64,000 nt of DNA from Candidatus Flexicrinis proximus (GTDB lineage Bacteria > Chloroflexota > Anaerolineae > Aggregatilineales > Phototrophicaceae). Shown here one piece after another: positions 18,506 to 26,867 of the stretch; position 1 is the first letter of the stretch, and every line of letters begins with the position of its first letter. The position numbers and the translations under genes are program-made. Location of the stretch: positions 1 to 64,000 of the forward strand of contig JADJQF010000015.1 of assembly GCA_016712885.1 (NCBI GenBank). Direction: 5' to 3'. Below the pieces are notes generated by a model, which saw only the letters and a program-made list of their open reading frames with translations, made no database searches and had not been told where the DNA came from.

Positions 18506-18634
18506 CGTCAGTTATGGTTTACTTTCCGGGAGCCTGCCCCGGACCCCGGCAGAAGAGGGGTCAAGGGGTGCAAACCCCTTGCGAAGGTTTGGAGGCAGCG
18601 CCTCCAAAAACAGGCGGCTTATCCATAACTGACG
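18506..18634. mobile_element. MITE-like element: double-hairpin repeat copy 2 with TIRs and 7-bp duplication
   Basis: The 129-base segment begins CGTCAGTTATGG and ends with the exact reverse complement (18623-18634). It is bordered by the direct repeat CTACTTA at 18498-18504 and 18635-18641 (one extra A at 18505). Inside are the family hairpins AAGGGGT-GCAA-ACCCCTT (18563-18580) and TTTGGAGGC-AGC-GCCTCCAAA (18588-18608). The right duplication forms the last two codons of the TerB-like gene. No protein is encoded, so it would be mobilised in trans. Confidence 0.75.
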
Positions 18635-19078
18635 CTACTTAGGCCGGATTCCGCTGCGATACGCAATCGTCACCGCATCGTAATCGCTGTCGCTGATTTG
18701 AAAATGCCCGCGCATCTTATGCAGCATGTCACGCTCGGCCGGCACAACTCGCAGGTCTGCGGTCGAAATCTTCATCGCAAAATACAGCGCCATCATCCGC
18801 GCCGCGCGCGATGGCAGCGCGGCGGCAATCGCATCCAGCCTCCGTCCCAGTCGTTCGGTTTCCAGTCGCTCTTTGAACATCTCGAAACGCGCCCTCAGGT
18901 CCGCAGGGCCATAGGAAGGAATGTGATGCCGCTGAAGTTCTTCGCCTATCAACGTAAAGACCTCGACCTCGCGTGGGTCGTTGCTCCCATCGCAGGTCAT
19001 CATGATGACCATCGTTTCGAGGTACGCATCCAGTTCGGGCCATTCCCGGCCGGACATTTCTTTCAGGAAGTCGGACAT
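18635..19078 (-). CDS. TerB-like protein, second of pair
   Basis: 147 all-helical residues similar in pattern to the tellurite-resistance TerB/DnaJ-associated acidic helical fold: an N-terminal YLETMVIMMTCDGSNDPREVEVF segment with an acidic DG-x-x-D/E turn, and a second half with ALYFAMKISTADLRVVPAERDML of the same shape. TerB domains bind metal ions and occur in stress systems; no ter genes are adjacent. It follows its paralogue after 16 bases in an operon with arginase upstream. The final AAG TAG codons lie inside a 7-bp duplication next to a mobile repeat, so the last residue may have been changed by insertion. Confidence 0.65.
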   Translation of the reverse strand: MSDFLKEMSGREWPELDAYLETMVIMMTCDGSNDPREVEVFTLIGEELQRHHIPSYGPADLRARFEMFKERLETERLGRRLDAIAAALPSRAARMMALYFAMKISTADLRVVPAERDMLHKMRGHFQISDSDYDAVTIAYRSGIRPK

Positions 19079-19094
19079 CTGCGACCTCCTCGGC

Positions 19095-19532
19095 TCAGCC
19101 GAACGCCTTGATCGCCGAGCGCACTTGGTCGTCGGTTAGCTCGAATGCCCGCTGCAGGAGCGTAAAACCCGCCCGCTCGCCGGTCTGGATCACGCCATCA
19201 GCCGTCGCGACCGCCACAGCCATGCCCAGGGCGTACATCCGCTGCTCGGTCTGCTTCAGAACGCCTGCAATCGACTGAAGTCGCGCATGGGGGCCATCGG
19301 CATAAATCGCGTTGGCGCGTTCAAAGCACAAGTCCATCAGCTGCTGCCGTTTCATGTCTTTCAGCGCCGGATGGCTCTCCAGATAGCCGACCACCGCCAT
19401 CTGGATCATATTCAGTTCGCTGTTCTTGACCGTACCATCGGCTACGGCGAACAGCATCATCGTCTCGATATAGGCGTTAAGTTCCTCGTCGCTGAATGGG
19501 CCGGCCGGAGGGGTGTAAGGGTTCATTGACAT
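19095..19532 (-). CDS. TerB-like protein, first of pair
   Basis: 145 residues, helical. Two acidic helix-turn segments, MMLFAVADGTVKNSELNMIQ (about 25-44) and MAVAVATADGVIQTGERAGF (about 102-121), have the D-G-x-x-x-x-x-E pattern of TerB halves. Paralogue of the gene downstream (same length and layout, low identity by eye). It lies six bases after the arginase stop. Probable cytoplasmic stress-related or metal-sensing protein; tellurite function is not implied. Confidence 0.65.
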   Translation of the reverse strand: MSMNPYTPPAGPFSDEELNAYIETMMLFAVADGTVKNSELNMIQMAVVGYLESHPALKDMKRQQLMDLCFERANAIYADGPHARLQSIAGVLKQTEQRMYALGMAVAVATADGVIQTGERAGFTLLQRAFELTDDQVRSAIKAFG

Positions 19533-19538
19533 CTCCTG

Positions 19539-20444
19539 TTAAATGATGCGCTGACCGAATAAGCTTGAAAGGAGTTCGACGGCAAGGTTCGCCGTCTTAT
19601 TGGCTTCGTCGAGGACCGGGTTGACTTCGACCACGTCGACCGTGCGGACTTTGCCGCTGTCCGCCAGGATTTCCATTAGCAGGTGCGCCTCCCGATACGT
19701 CAGGCCGCCGGGGACGGGCGTGCCGACTCCCGGTGCAAAGGTTGGATCGCACGAATCCAGATCGAGGCTGATATGCAGTGTATCGTAGTCTGAGTACAGT
19801 TTGAGGATTTCCTGCGCGGTGCGGTACATCCCCAGCTCATCGATGTCCCGCATCGTATACGTCTGTATTCCGCTTTGTGCCAGCCGCTGGCGCTCTGCCG
19901 TATCCAGGTTGCGGATCCCGATCATCGCCACGTCGGAAGGCTGCAGCACCGGCGATTCTCCGCCGATTTCGGTTAGCGCCGACGGGCCGTCGCCGATCAG
20001 CGCCGCGACGCTCATTCCGTGGATGTTGCCGGACGGCGAGGTGCGCGGCGTGTTCATATCTGCATGGGCGTCGACCCACAGCACGCCGACTTTGCGGCTG
20101 CGCGCCACCGCCGCCACCGTGCCGATGCTGATCGTATGGTCGCCACCCAGAAAGACGGCGCGTTCGTCGGGGGTCCACGTCTGTGTGATCAGCGTATAAG
20201 CGTTCTGGCACACCTGCGCCACCTGCGGAAGATACTGCGCGTTGACCAGCGGATCGTAATGTTCTGGCGCCTCCTCTGCCTGTGGCACGTTCACGTTGCC
20301 GCAGTCAATCGGAAGGTAGCCAAGTTTCCTCAGCCGGTCGCTCAATCCGGCGTAACGGAGCGCGCTCGGCCCCATATCGACGCCGCGGCGGCTCTGACCG
20401 AGGTCCATCGGTATGCCGTAGATTCGTACCGTTTGCTGGCTCAT
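19539..20444 (-). CDS. rocF: Arginase
   Basis: 301 residues, the usual length. Splits L-arginine to ornithine and urea in the cytoplasm. Manganese ligands are in GGDHTISIG, DAHADMN and SLDLDSCDP, and the substrate loop is SPSGNIHGM. Agmatinase and formiminoglutamase share the fold, but the DAHADMNTPRTSPSGNIHGM stretch is arginase-like. I start at ATG 20442-20444, giving MSQQTVRIYGIPMDLGQ; 18 open codons upstream lack a binding site. Two TerB-like genes follow. With pyrroline-5-carboxylate dehydrogenase at 45568-47127 it suggests an arginine-to-glutamate route. Confidence 0.93.
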   Translation of the reverse strand: MSQQTVRIYGIPMDLGQSRRGVDMGPSALRYAGLSDRLRKLGYLPIDCGNVNVPQAEEAPEHYDPLVNAQYLPQVAQVCQNAYTLITQTWTPDERAVFLGGDHTISIGTVAAVARSRKVGVLWVDAHADMNTPRTSPSGNIHGMSVAALIGDGPSALTEIGGESPVLQPSDVAMIGIRNLDTAERQRLAQSGIQTYTMRDIDELGMYRTAQEILKLYSDYDTLHISLDLDSCDPTFAPGVGTPVPGGLTYREAHLLMEILADSGKVRTVDVVEVNPVLDEANKTANLAVELLSSLFGQRII

Positions 20445-20634
20445 GTTCGTTGTCCAAAGCAGGTTTAGAGTGGTGCGCTGGCGCAGATTCTGACACAAGA
20501 AGGGGAATGTCGAAAGGGGCTAACAGTCCGAATTGCGCCGATCTTGGACGGCCGCCGCAAAACAGGACCCATGGGGGGGACGCGCGGAATCCACAAATCG
20601 TCGTACAATTTCCGTGTAAACAAGGAGTTGCGCC

Positions 20635-21414
20635 GTGTCGCTAAAACGAATGAGCCTGATTCTGTTAGTTCTCGCGCTGCTGGTGCCTGCCGGTGTCGGG
20701 GCGCAGGATGATCCAACGACTGAAAGTGTTGTGGCGCTGGTCCTCGCCATACCTGAAATCTCCGGCGGCCTCGATCGCCTTACCGACTATGAGACCCTCG
20801 CCTACAATTCGAACAATACCTACGGCATCTGGCAGGTAGAGTTCCGTGACCTCGAAGGGAACCAGGTTGCCTGGGCGCAGGTTCAGCCATCCACCGGCCG
20901 CGTATACGCTTGGGAAACCTACTTCGCGGCGGCGGATGCCTCCTACGAGGTGATTCTGCCCGTGTTTCAGGAGTTTGTCGCCAATCATCCTGATGTTCGC
21001 GCCCTGATCCGCGGCATCGACCAGGACGAGATTTACCCCTGGTGGGATGGCAACACTCAGGCGTGGATGACCTGGATCGGTGATGCCGGTGACGCAATCA
21101 TGGTCGCCGTGCAGTTCGACGGCGGCAGTGAGGACTCGACCGAAAATCCCGTCCTGACCGATATTTGGTTCCCAAATCTCCCCAGTTACGAGGAGTGGTG
21201 GGTAGCATCGTCGTCGCAGGCAGTTGCCGTGGCTTTCCAGCAGGTGGACATCGCAATCGCCCTCCGTGGCAAGACCTGGACCACCGAAAGCGAACTCATC
21301 GACCAGAGCGATACCAACCTCTGGACGGTGCGCTTCCTGTCCGATGGCACACTGGTCGCCAGCGCCACCGTCAACGTCTTTGAGGGCGAGCTGATCGCCT
21401 ACGAAATCCCTTAG
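20635..21414 (+). CDS. Secreted protein of unknown function
   Basis: 259 residues with a signal peptide (MSLILLVLALLVPAGVGAQ, cleavage about 24). The mature part is acidic and Trp-rich, with two similar units around WQVEFRDLEGNQVAWAQVQPSTGRVYAWE and WTVRFLSDGTLVASATVNVFEGELIAYE; these look like PepSY/YpeB-type beta-sheet repeats (x-W-x-V-x-F...A-x-V-x...G-x-V/L-x-A-x-E). GTG start at 20635 with AAGGAG upstream; TACAAT at about 20593 is a possible -10. No function assigned. Confidence 0.75.
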   Translation: MSLKRMSLILLVLALLVPAGVGAQDDPTTESVVALVLAIPEISGGLDRLTDYETLAYNSNNTYGIWQVEFRDLEGNQVAWAQVQPSTGRVYAWETYFAAADASYEVILPVFQEFVANHPDVRALIRGIDQDEIYPWWDGNTQAWMTWIGDAGDAIMVAVQFDGGSEDSTENPVLTDIWFPNLPSYEEWWVASSSQAVAVAFQQVDIAIALRGKTWTTESELIDQSDTNLWTVRFLSDGTLVASATVNVFEGELIAYEIP

Positions 21415-21417
21415 CCG

Positions 21418-21542
21418 TTCTGCACTCCTGTACCTCCAGTTGCGACATGAACAGGCGCGGCTGTTCATGCCATAGAGAAGGGAGTCGAGAGGGGGACAAC
21501 CCTTTCGCGGAGGCGTGGAGGCGCTGCCTCCACCAACTGTCT
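21418..21542 (+). repeat. Double-hairpin intergenic repeat, copy 3
   Basis: Core hairpin GTGGAGGC-GCT-GCCTCCAC at 21515-21533 preceded by GAGGGGGAC/ACCCTTTCGC-like sequence, as in other copies. It also carries a separate perfect hairpin CATGAACAG-GCGCGG-CTGTTCATG at 21446-21469. The 125-base segment lies exactly between two copies of TTAGCCG (21411-21417 and 21543-21549), but both copies include stop codons of the neighbouring convergent genes, so the duplication is less certain than in copy 2. Confidence 0.65.
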
Positions 21543-23081
21543 TTAGCCGCTCGCTCCGTCTCCCTTGATCCAGTTACGGACCTGCTGATAGACGCCGGTG
21601 ATCTTGTTGGCGACCTTTTCGGAGAAGCTGGTCTGCGCCGGACCGGACATATCGATCTGATAGGTATTGACCGAGTAAGCCGGCATATAGACTTCCAGAC
21701 TCTCGCCGTGCGGGGCGATGATCTGATTGGTCATGACATTGACCAGCGGATGCCTGCCGCAGTCGGTCAGGGTCACCTGTCCGCCCTGGGTTTCTGAGGT
21801 GATGTTGGCGATCACCAGCCGCACCTGGTCCTGCAGAGTCCAGGTATAGGCGATGATGCTGCCCGTCGTCGGAAGCTGCCGCCACATCCCTAGCGAGTAC
21901 TCCGGCTGGCGGACTTCGGCCAGCAGTTTGTCGTAGTAGGCCTTGATCGATGCGTCGGCCGGCTCATCCATCTCCCGTGTGATCTGCACCGGGAGCTTAA
22001 TGCGCCGTCCGGTCAGTTGTCCATCGTGCAGCAGCACCGCGCCTGGCAGCGTAAGCGTCACGGCAGCCGCCGCTTTGGCCTTAGCGGCCTGGTCGCTCTT
22101 AAACTCGACAACCGCCCGCGGCTCGTCGTGGTTCTCGATAAACCTCAGCGTCCGGCGCTGAAATCCCACGTCTGTACCCAGGTAGTTCTGCAGGTCCAGC
22201 ACCTTCTCGTCCCGCAGCAGGTCATACAGGTACTTGTCATAGGTAAAGTCGAATCCCTCTGCCTGCAATGCCCACTCCAGACCCCAGTAGGCCTCGGCAA
22301 TGAAGATAAACGTTGGATTGACCTGCTTCACCGCCGCGATGACCTCTGGCCAGAACTCCTGCGACGGCGTCTCGTTTCCCAGCAGCCAGCCCCACGTCCG
22401 CTGGAAGACCGGATTCATCATCAACATCGCCATATCGCAGCGTACGCCGTCGGTCTGTACGGCAATGTCGCGCAGCGTCGCGATCGCCGCCTGCCGCAGC
22501 GACGGACTGAACGCGTTGAGCTGCGCTGTATCGTTCCACGCCGGAAAATTCGGGTCGCGGCCATGCGCCGTGATCGTCGTCGTACCATCCGGCCGGACGG
22601 ATTGGAAGAAGTCCCCCGGCCGTGATTCGAGCAGCTCGGGCGTTCCCCGGACACACAACTCCGCGTCCCCGCCGACCCACGGGTGATCCAGCGCGACGTG
22701 GTTAGGCACAAAATCCACGATCAGCCTCAGCCCGCGCTTGATAAGCTGGGCGCGGAACGCCGCCATGCCGTCTCGTCCGCCGGCTTCCGCCGCCACCTCG
22801 TACTTGCCGATGGCGTAGGCCGAGCCGATCACGTCCGCGTCCGTCAGGTCAGGCAGCGCCGCCTTATACTCATGCTTATACTTCAACGCGCCCTCGCGCC
22901 CTGCCTTGCTGCGCGTCCAGACGCCCATCAGCCAGATCGCGCTGATCCTGAGCTTGGTCAGGTCTTCGACGACCACCTCCGGGACGTTGGCCAGCGTGAT
23001 CGGCTTTCCAAAGCGCCGGCTAAGGGTATTCAGCCACACCCGTGTATTGATCTCGTATATCAGGTACTTGCGACCGTTCAT
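21543..23081 (-). CDS. GH13 alpha-amylase family glycosidase
   Basis: 512 residues, without a signal peptide, so probably cytoplasmic. Conserved GH13 regions are visible in order: LIVDFVPNHVALDHPW (region I), GVRCDMAMLMMN (region II, nucleophile Asp), FIFIAEAYWGLEWAL (region III, acid Glu) and IENHDEPRAV (region IV, Asp). The early N-terminal text YLIYEINTRVWLNTL is typical of a subgroup of Chloroflexota-type amylase-like proteins. I start at ATG 23079-23081, which has GGAGAG five bases upstream, rather than the TTG five codons earlier that contains this site. Substrate is an alpha-glucan or alpha-glucoside. Confidence 0.9.
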   Translation of the reverse strand: MNGRKYLIYEINTRVWLNTLSRRFGKPITLANVPEVVVEDLTKLRISAIWLMGVWTRSKAGREGALKYKHEYKAALPDLTDADVIGSAYAIGKYEVAAEAGGRDGMAAFRAQLIKRGLRLIVDFVPNHVALDHPWVGGDAELCVRGTPELLESRPGDFFQSVRPDGTTTITAHGRDPNFPAWNDTAQLNAFSPSLRQAAIATLRDIAVQTDGVRCDMAMLMMNPVFQRTWGWLLGNETPSQEFWPEVIAAVKQVNPTFIFIAEAYWGLEWALQAEGFDFTYDKYLYDLLRDEKVLDLQNYLGTDVGFQRRTLRFIENHDEPRAVVEFKSDQAAKAKAAAAVTLTLPGAVLLHDGQLTGRRIKLPVQITREMDEPADASIKAYYDKLLAEVRQPEYSLGMWRQLPTTGSIIAYTWTLQDQVRLVIANITSETQGGQVTLTDCGRHPLVNVMTNQIIAPHGESLEVYMPAYSVNTYQIDMSGPAQTSFSEKVANKITGVYQQVRNWIKGDGASG

Positions 23082-23167
23082 AATCTCTCCAGTCAATATG
23101 ACACGAATTGTAACCGCATGCAGGACCCTGCCGTATGCCGTGTTCTCAGTTTTAATGTTTTAACGTC

Positions 23168-23197
23168 TTGCAACTTTAGAGTGAAACGCTGTATATT
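23168..23197 (+). promoter_or_regulatory. Promoter of the DtxR-type regulator gene
   Basis: TTGCAA (23168-23173) and TATATT (23192-23197) are spaced by 18 bases in an AT-rich stretch that differs clearly from the surrounding GC-rich DNA. It lies 38 bases before the chosen ATG. DtxR-type repressors often regulate themselves here, but I cannot define an operator. Confidence 0.6.
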
Positions 23198-23235
23198 TAT
23201 CAAGAGTTTCGTCTTTATTGTCATGGCTTGGTAAT

Positions 23236-23919
23236 ATGACTATCACGTCCGCGATGCAGGATTATCTGGCCGAGGCCTACCGGCTTGGATACTACAATGG
23301 CGACGCGCAGCCGATCTCAACTTCAGCATTGGCCGACGTATTGGGCGTTAGTGCTCCAGCCGTCACGCGCATGGTGCAGCGCCTCAGGGACGCCGGCTAT
23401 CTCGATCACGAGCCGTACCGCGGCGTCATCCTGACCGATGCCGGTATTCGTGAGGCGCTTCGGAGCATCCGCCGCCACCGCCTCGTAGAGCGCTTCCTGA
23501 CCGATGTTATGGCCTTTGGCTGGCACGAAGTCCACGATGCAGCCGACGAGCTTGGCGCGGTCGTGAGCGACAGCCTCGTCGACCGAATGGATGTGATGGC
23601 CGGTCATCCGCGCCGCTGCCCGCACGGTGAGCCGATCCCGACAGTGGACGGCATCATGCCGCGCGTCGTCGACTCGCCGCTCACCGAAGCAGCCGTCAAC
23701 GTTCCGCTCGTCGTCAGCCGCGTAAACTCGCATGACGAGGAAAAACTGCGCTATCTCGACACCCTCGGCCTCAAAACCGGCGCCTCGTTTCAGGTCATCG
23801 AGCGTGCGCCGTTCAGCGGTCCGATCAAGCTGTCTATACAGGGTAAAGAGCATTTCATCGGCCACGAACTGGCCCGGACTCTGCGCGTTTGCGCTCCCCA
23901 CGAATTCGAATTGGCATGA
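23236..23919 (+). CDS. DtxR/MntR family metal-dependent transcription regulator
   Basis: 227 residues. N-terminal winged helix (SMQDYLAEAYRL... LADVLGVSAPAVTRMVQRLRDAGYL) spans about 3-60; the dimerisation and metal-binding domain 65-140 has the typical HRLVERFLTDVMAFGWHEVHDAADELG and a CPHGEPIP turn; the C-terminal 75 residues form an SH3-like FeoA domain. It should repress iron or manganese uptake genes when metal is bound. ATG 23236 matches the family N-terminus; TTG 23218 is the only longer option. Its stop overlaps the start of the glycosyltransferase gene by ATGA, an unexpected pairing because no metal transporter is adjacent. Confidence 0.9.
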   Translation: MTITSAMQDYLAEAYRLGYYNGDAQPISTSALADVLGVSAPAVTRMVQRLRDAGYLDHEPYRGVILTDAGIREALRSIRRHRLVERFLTDVMAFGWHEVHDAADELGAVVSDSLVDRMDVMAGHPRRCPHGEPIPTVDGIMPRVVDSPLTEAAVNVPLVVSRVNSHDEEKLRYLDTLGLKTGASFQVIERAPFSGPIKLSIQGKEHFIGHELARTLRVCAPHEFELA

Positions 23920-25865
23920 CTCCCCGGCGCGTCAAAGACATTGCGGCGCTTCTTCTCGTCCTGGCGGCTGCGGTATTTGTGCGCTTATACCGTCTCGATG
24001 CCGTGGAGTTCTTCCACGACGAAGCCATGGTCTCGATGATGGCCCAGGAGATGGCTGACGGCCAGACCTTTCCCCTTCAGGGTATCCTGTCGTCGGTCGG
24101 CATTCCCAATCCGCCCTCCAGCATCTATGTGATGGCCGTCCCCTTCGCCCTGACCAGCGATCCGGTGGTCGCCACTGGCTTTGTCGCTCTGCTCAACGTG
24201 CTAGGCGTCGGCCTGCTGTGGGGCATCGCCCGCAAGGAGTTCGGCTTCATCGCTGCGCTCGTTGCCGGGCTGGTGTTTGCGTTCAACCCGTGGGCCATTC
24301 TCTACAGCCGTAAGATCTGGGCGCAGGATTACGTCAACCCCTTCCTGCTGCTGGCGCTGACCGCCGCGCTCTGGGGCTACCGCGACGGCAAGCGCTGGGG
24401 GCAGCTTCTTGCACTTCCGCTTATGCTGTTTGCCATGCAGATCCATTTCGCCGCATGGGCGCTCGTGCCCCTGTTCACCTGGATCGCCTGGACTGGCCGG
24501 CGCGTCATCCATCGCTGGACGCTCCCCGTCAGCCTTGTCCTCGGCGCGCTCATTATACTGCCGTATGCCCTTGCGCTCGCCCAGACCCTACAGTCGGACC
24601 CAACCCGCATCTCCGATATGCTCAATCGTTCCGGCGTCACCCAGAAAGGCAGCCTCGACGCCCTGGCCGATGCGTTCAATCTGGCCGCCGGCCTCAATAT
24701 TGAGAGCTGGGTCGCGCCTGCAGTCGAGTCGTCTGTCTTTGGCCCTCCCTCCAGTCTCGCATCACTGGCATCGCTGCCTCTTCTGGCGCTGATGCTCGTT
24801 GGTGTGGTGGCGTTCGCGCGCCGTTCGCGCATCTGGTTCGTCGGTTTCGCACTCTGGATAGCGCTCCCGATCGCCGCCTTCCAGATCGGTCTCGCCGACA
24901 TCTGGCCGCACTACTTTGTGCCGCAGCTGCCGGCCTTCGCCCTGTTGGCAGGGTCGGGTGCCGCCGCGCTCACGGCCTGGCCCGTTTCCCTGCGCCGTCC
25001 GCTGGCGATTGTCGCAGGCTCGGGCATAGCGGCAGCACTTATCGTCCAGTTCGCCTACTATTCCGCCGTGATGAACTATGGCTATTCCCATAACATCGCG
25101 CTAGGCGCGGGGACCTCCGGCTATACCACGCCGTCGTCCATCCTCAATCAGGTCCGCGACGCCATACCTCCCACTATCAACAACGTGATTGTTCTGTCCG
25201 ATGGCGACCGCGTCTGGTTTGATGTCGAGGCGGCGCGCTGGCCGGTCATCCTTCGTGATCGGGCGGCCTGTGTCCGCACGCTTCCCTCTAGCGGGTTCAC
25301 AGTCATTCCGGATGGACCGTATGCGGTGCTCCGGACCCCGACCACTTCGGCGGCCATGAACGATGCCTACCCGGACGGCGGTGCCGTGGTCATTCCGGCG
25401 CGTCTTGGCGAACGCAGCTATAGTGTGACGCTCATCGAGCCGACACAGATGCTCCAGACCCCCATCGCACAGTTCTCGAACGGAGTCGCACTTATCGCCT
25501 GGTCGGTTGTGGGGGATAGCCTAACCCTCACATTCCGCCTGCCCGAAGCGCCGAGTCGCACCTTCTACGGCGCGCTCGACTTCGACTATCAGTATTTCGT
25601 CCATCTCCTGGACGCCGGCGGCAGCCGCATCGGACAGTCCGACGCGAGCTTCTGGCCCGGACGGCACTGGTGCGCCAACGACCAACTGACGCTCAGCCTT
25701 ATTATCGCCGGTTCATCGGACGCGGCTGTCCTTCGCTTCGGTTTCTACAAGCTGCTGGATGCGGAGTTGCCGTCGACTCAGGCGATCGATATCCTGGATG
25801 CAGCCGGAAACCCGGCCGGTAATTGGGTCGACTTGCCTATAGGCGCTGATCAGGGCGGAGATTAG
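23916..25865 (+). CDS. GT39/PMT-like integral membrane glycosyltransferase
   Basis: 649 residues. After the first membrane helix (IAALLLVLAAAVFVRLY) the loop EFFHDEAM carries the acidic pair expected for a GT-C catalytic site. About ten more helices extend to 390, followed by a soluble region of about 250 residues ending in a beta-rich domain. It resembles the enzyme at 3391-5352 in layout but is not a close copy. Translation is probably coupled to the upstream DtxR regulator through an ATGA overlap (23916-23919), which also decides the start. Likely role is surface or protein glycosylation from a polyprenyl donor. Confidence 0.85.
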   Translation: MTPRRVKDIAALLLVLAAAVFVRLYRLDAVEFFHDEAMVSMMAQEMADGQTFPLQGILSSVGIPNPPSSIYVMAVPFALTSDPVVATGFVALLNVLGVGLLWGIARKEFGFIAALVAGLVFAFNPWAILYSRKIWAQDYVNPFLLLALTAALWGYRDGKRWGQLLALPLMLFAMQIHFAAWALVPLFTWIAWTGRRVIHRWTLPVSLVLGALIILPYALALAQTLQSDPTRISDMLNRSGVTQKGSLDALADAFNLAAGLNIESWVAPAVESSVFGPPSSLASLASLPLLALMLVGVVAFARRSRIWFVGFALWIALPIAAFQIGLADIWPHYFVPQLPAFALLAGSGAAALTAWPVSLRRPLAIVAGSGIAAALIVQFAYYSAVMNYGYSHNIALGAGTSGYTTPSSILNQVRDAIPPTINNVIVLSDGDRVWFDVEAARWPVILRDRAACVRTLPSSGFTVIPDGPYAVLRTPTTSAAMNDAYPDGGAVVIPARLGERSYSVTLIEPTQMLQTPIAQFSNGVALIAWSVVGDSLTLTFRLPEAPSRTFYGALDFDYQYFVHLLDAGGSRIGQSDASFWPGRHWCANDQLTLSLIIAGSSDAAVLRFGFYKLLDAELPSTQAIDILDAAGNPAGNWVDLPIGADQGGD

Positions 25866-25894
25866 GGTCACCTGACCGTGTGGTCGTTCATGCG

Positions 25895-26317
25895 TCAGTT
25901 AGGATGACCGCCGATGGTATACATCAGGACGCCAAACGACGACAGAACGAAGCTGCCGATGATGCCCGCGATCTGAAATTGGCCGACCACCACGTCCCCG
26001 GCCAGCACGCCAGCGTGTGAGCCAAAGCCGAGGATATCAGCCAGCCCACAGATTGATGCGAACACGATGCCGGTCAGCGCCAAGCGGCTGCCGATCTGCT
26101 GCGTGAGGTTGCTCGGCGTCTTATGGAAGTACGTGAACTTGGCGTAAATCAGCGCGCCGAACGTCATCAGGCTCCAACCGGCCAGCAGTGCCATCAGCTG
26201 GACAAGGCCGACATTCGGCGTGGGGGCACGTCCGGTTACGCCAGGGAAGACCCCCATGACCAGAATGAGCAGTCCAAGCGCACCCAGTGCGATGCCGAAT
26301 TGTGCGATCCGTGCCAT
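25895..26317 (-). CDS. Small membrane protein of unknown function
   Basis: 140 residues with four hydrophobic helices (about 5-25, 38-60, 80-98, 115-135) and little else. It starts 11 bases after the stop of the Nudix hydrolase gene and is probably in one transcript with it. No motif recognised. Confidence 0.65.
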   Translation of the reverse strand: MARIAQFGIALGALGLLILVMGVFPGVTGRAPTPNVGLVQLMALLAGWSLMTFGALIYAKFTYFHKTPSNLTQQIGSRLALTGIVFASICGLADILGFGSHAGVLAGDVVVGQFQIAGIIGSFVLSSFGVLMYTIGGHPN

Positions 26318-26328
26318 GCCGAACGGCC

Positions 26329-26859
26329 TTAAAGCCCGTAGATGCGCGCCGCGCGCAAAATGCCGTTGATCGTCTTGCCATCGTCGATCTCGCCGGAAGT
26401 CACCAACCGGACGGCCTCGGCCAAGGGGACTCGCTCGACCTCGATAAACTCGTCTTCATCCATCGGCAAACGCGCCTCGACCAGGTGGGTCGCCAGATAC
26501 AGGAAGATACGCTCGGTCGTGTAGCCGGGAGCCACGTAGAACGCGCCAAGAGGTTCCATCTTGCCGGCGCTGTGCCCAATCTCTTCCTGCAGTTCGCGGT
26601 CGGCGCAAAGCGCGGGATCCTCGCCCGGTTTCAGCGTCCCCGCCGGGATTTCGAGCATGATCTTCCCCGCGGCCATCCGGAACTGGCGCACCATCAGTAC
26701 GTTGTTCTCGGTATCTAGCGGTACTATCGCCACGGCGCCGGGGTGTCGGACGATCTCGCGCATCGAGGTCATACCGTTGGGCAGCTCAACGTCAAGCACG
26801 TCCAGGTGAATCACGCGGCCATCGTAGATCCGCCGCGTGGCTGTCGTTTTCTCTTCCAT
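26329..26859 (-). CDS. Nudix hydrolase, ADP-ribose pyrophosphatase type
   Basis: 176 residues. The Nudix box is complete, from GTLKPGEDPALCADRELQEE to IG (about 75-97), with the REx2EE helix binding Mg2+. The protein has the N-terminal strand RRIYDGRVIHLDVLDVELPNG and the AVAIVPL segment typical of ADP-sugar pyrophosphatases (NudF type), which split ADP-ribose to AMP and ribose 5-phosphate. It lies 8 bases after the LysM lipoprotein stop, on the same strand. Confidence 0.9.
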   Translation of the reverse strand: MEEKTTATRRIYDGRVIHLDVLDVELPNGMTSMREIVRHPGAVAIVPLDTENNVLMVRQFRMAAGKIMLEIPAGTLKPGEDPALCADRELQEEIGHSAGKMEPLGAFYVAPGYTTERIFLYLATHLVEARLPMDEDEFIEVERVPLAEAVRLVTSGEIDDGKTINGILRAARIYGL

Positions 26860-26867
26860 GCGGCCTC

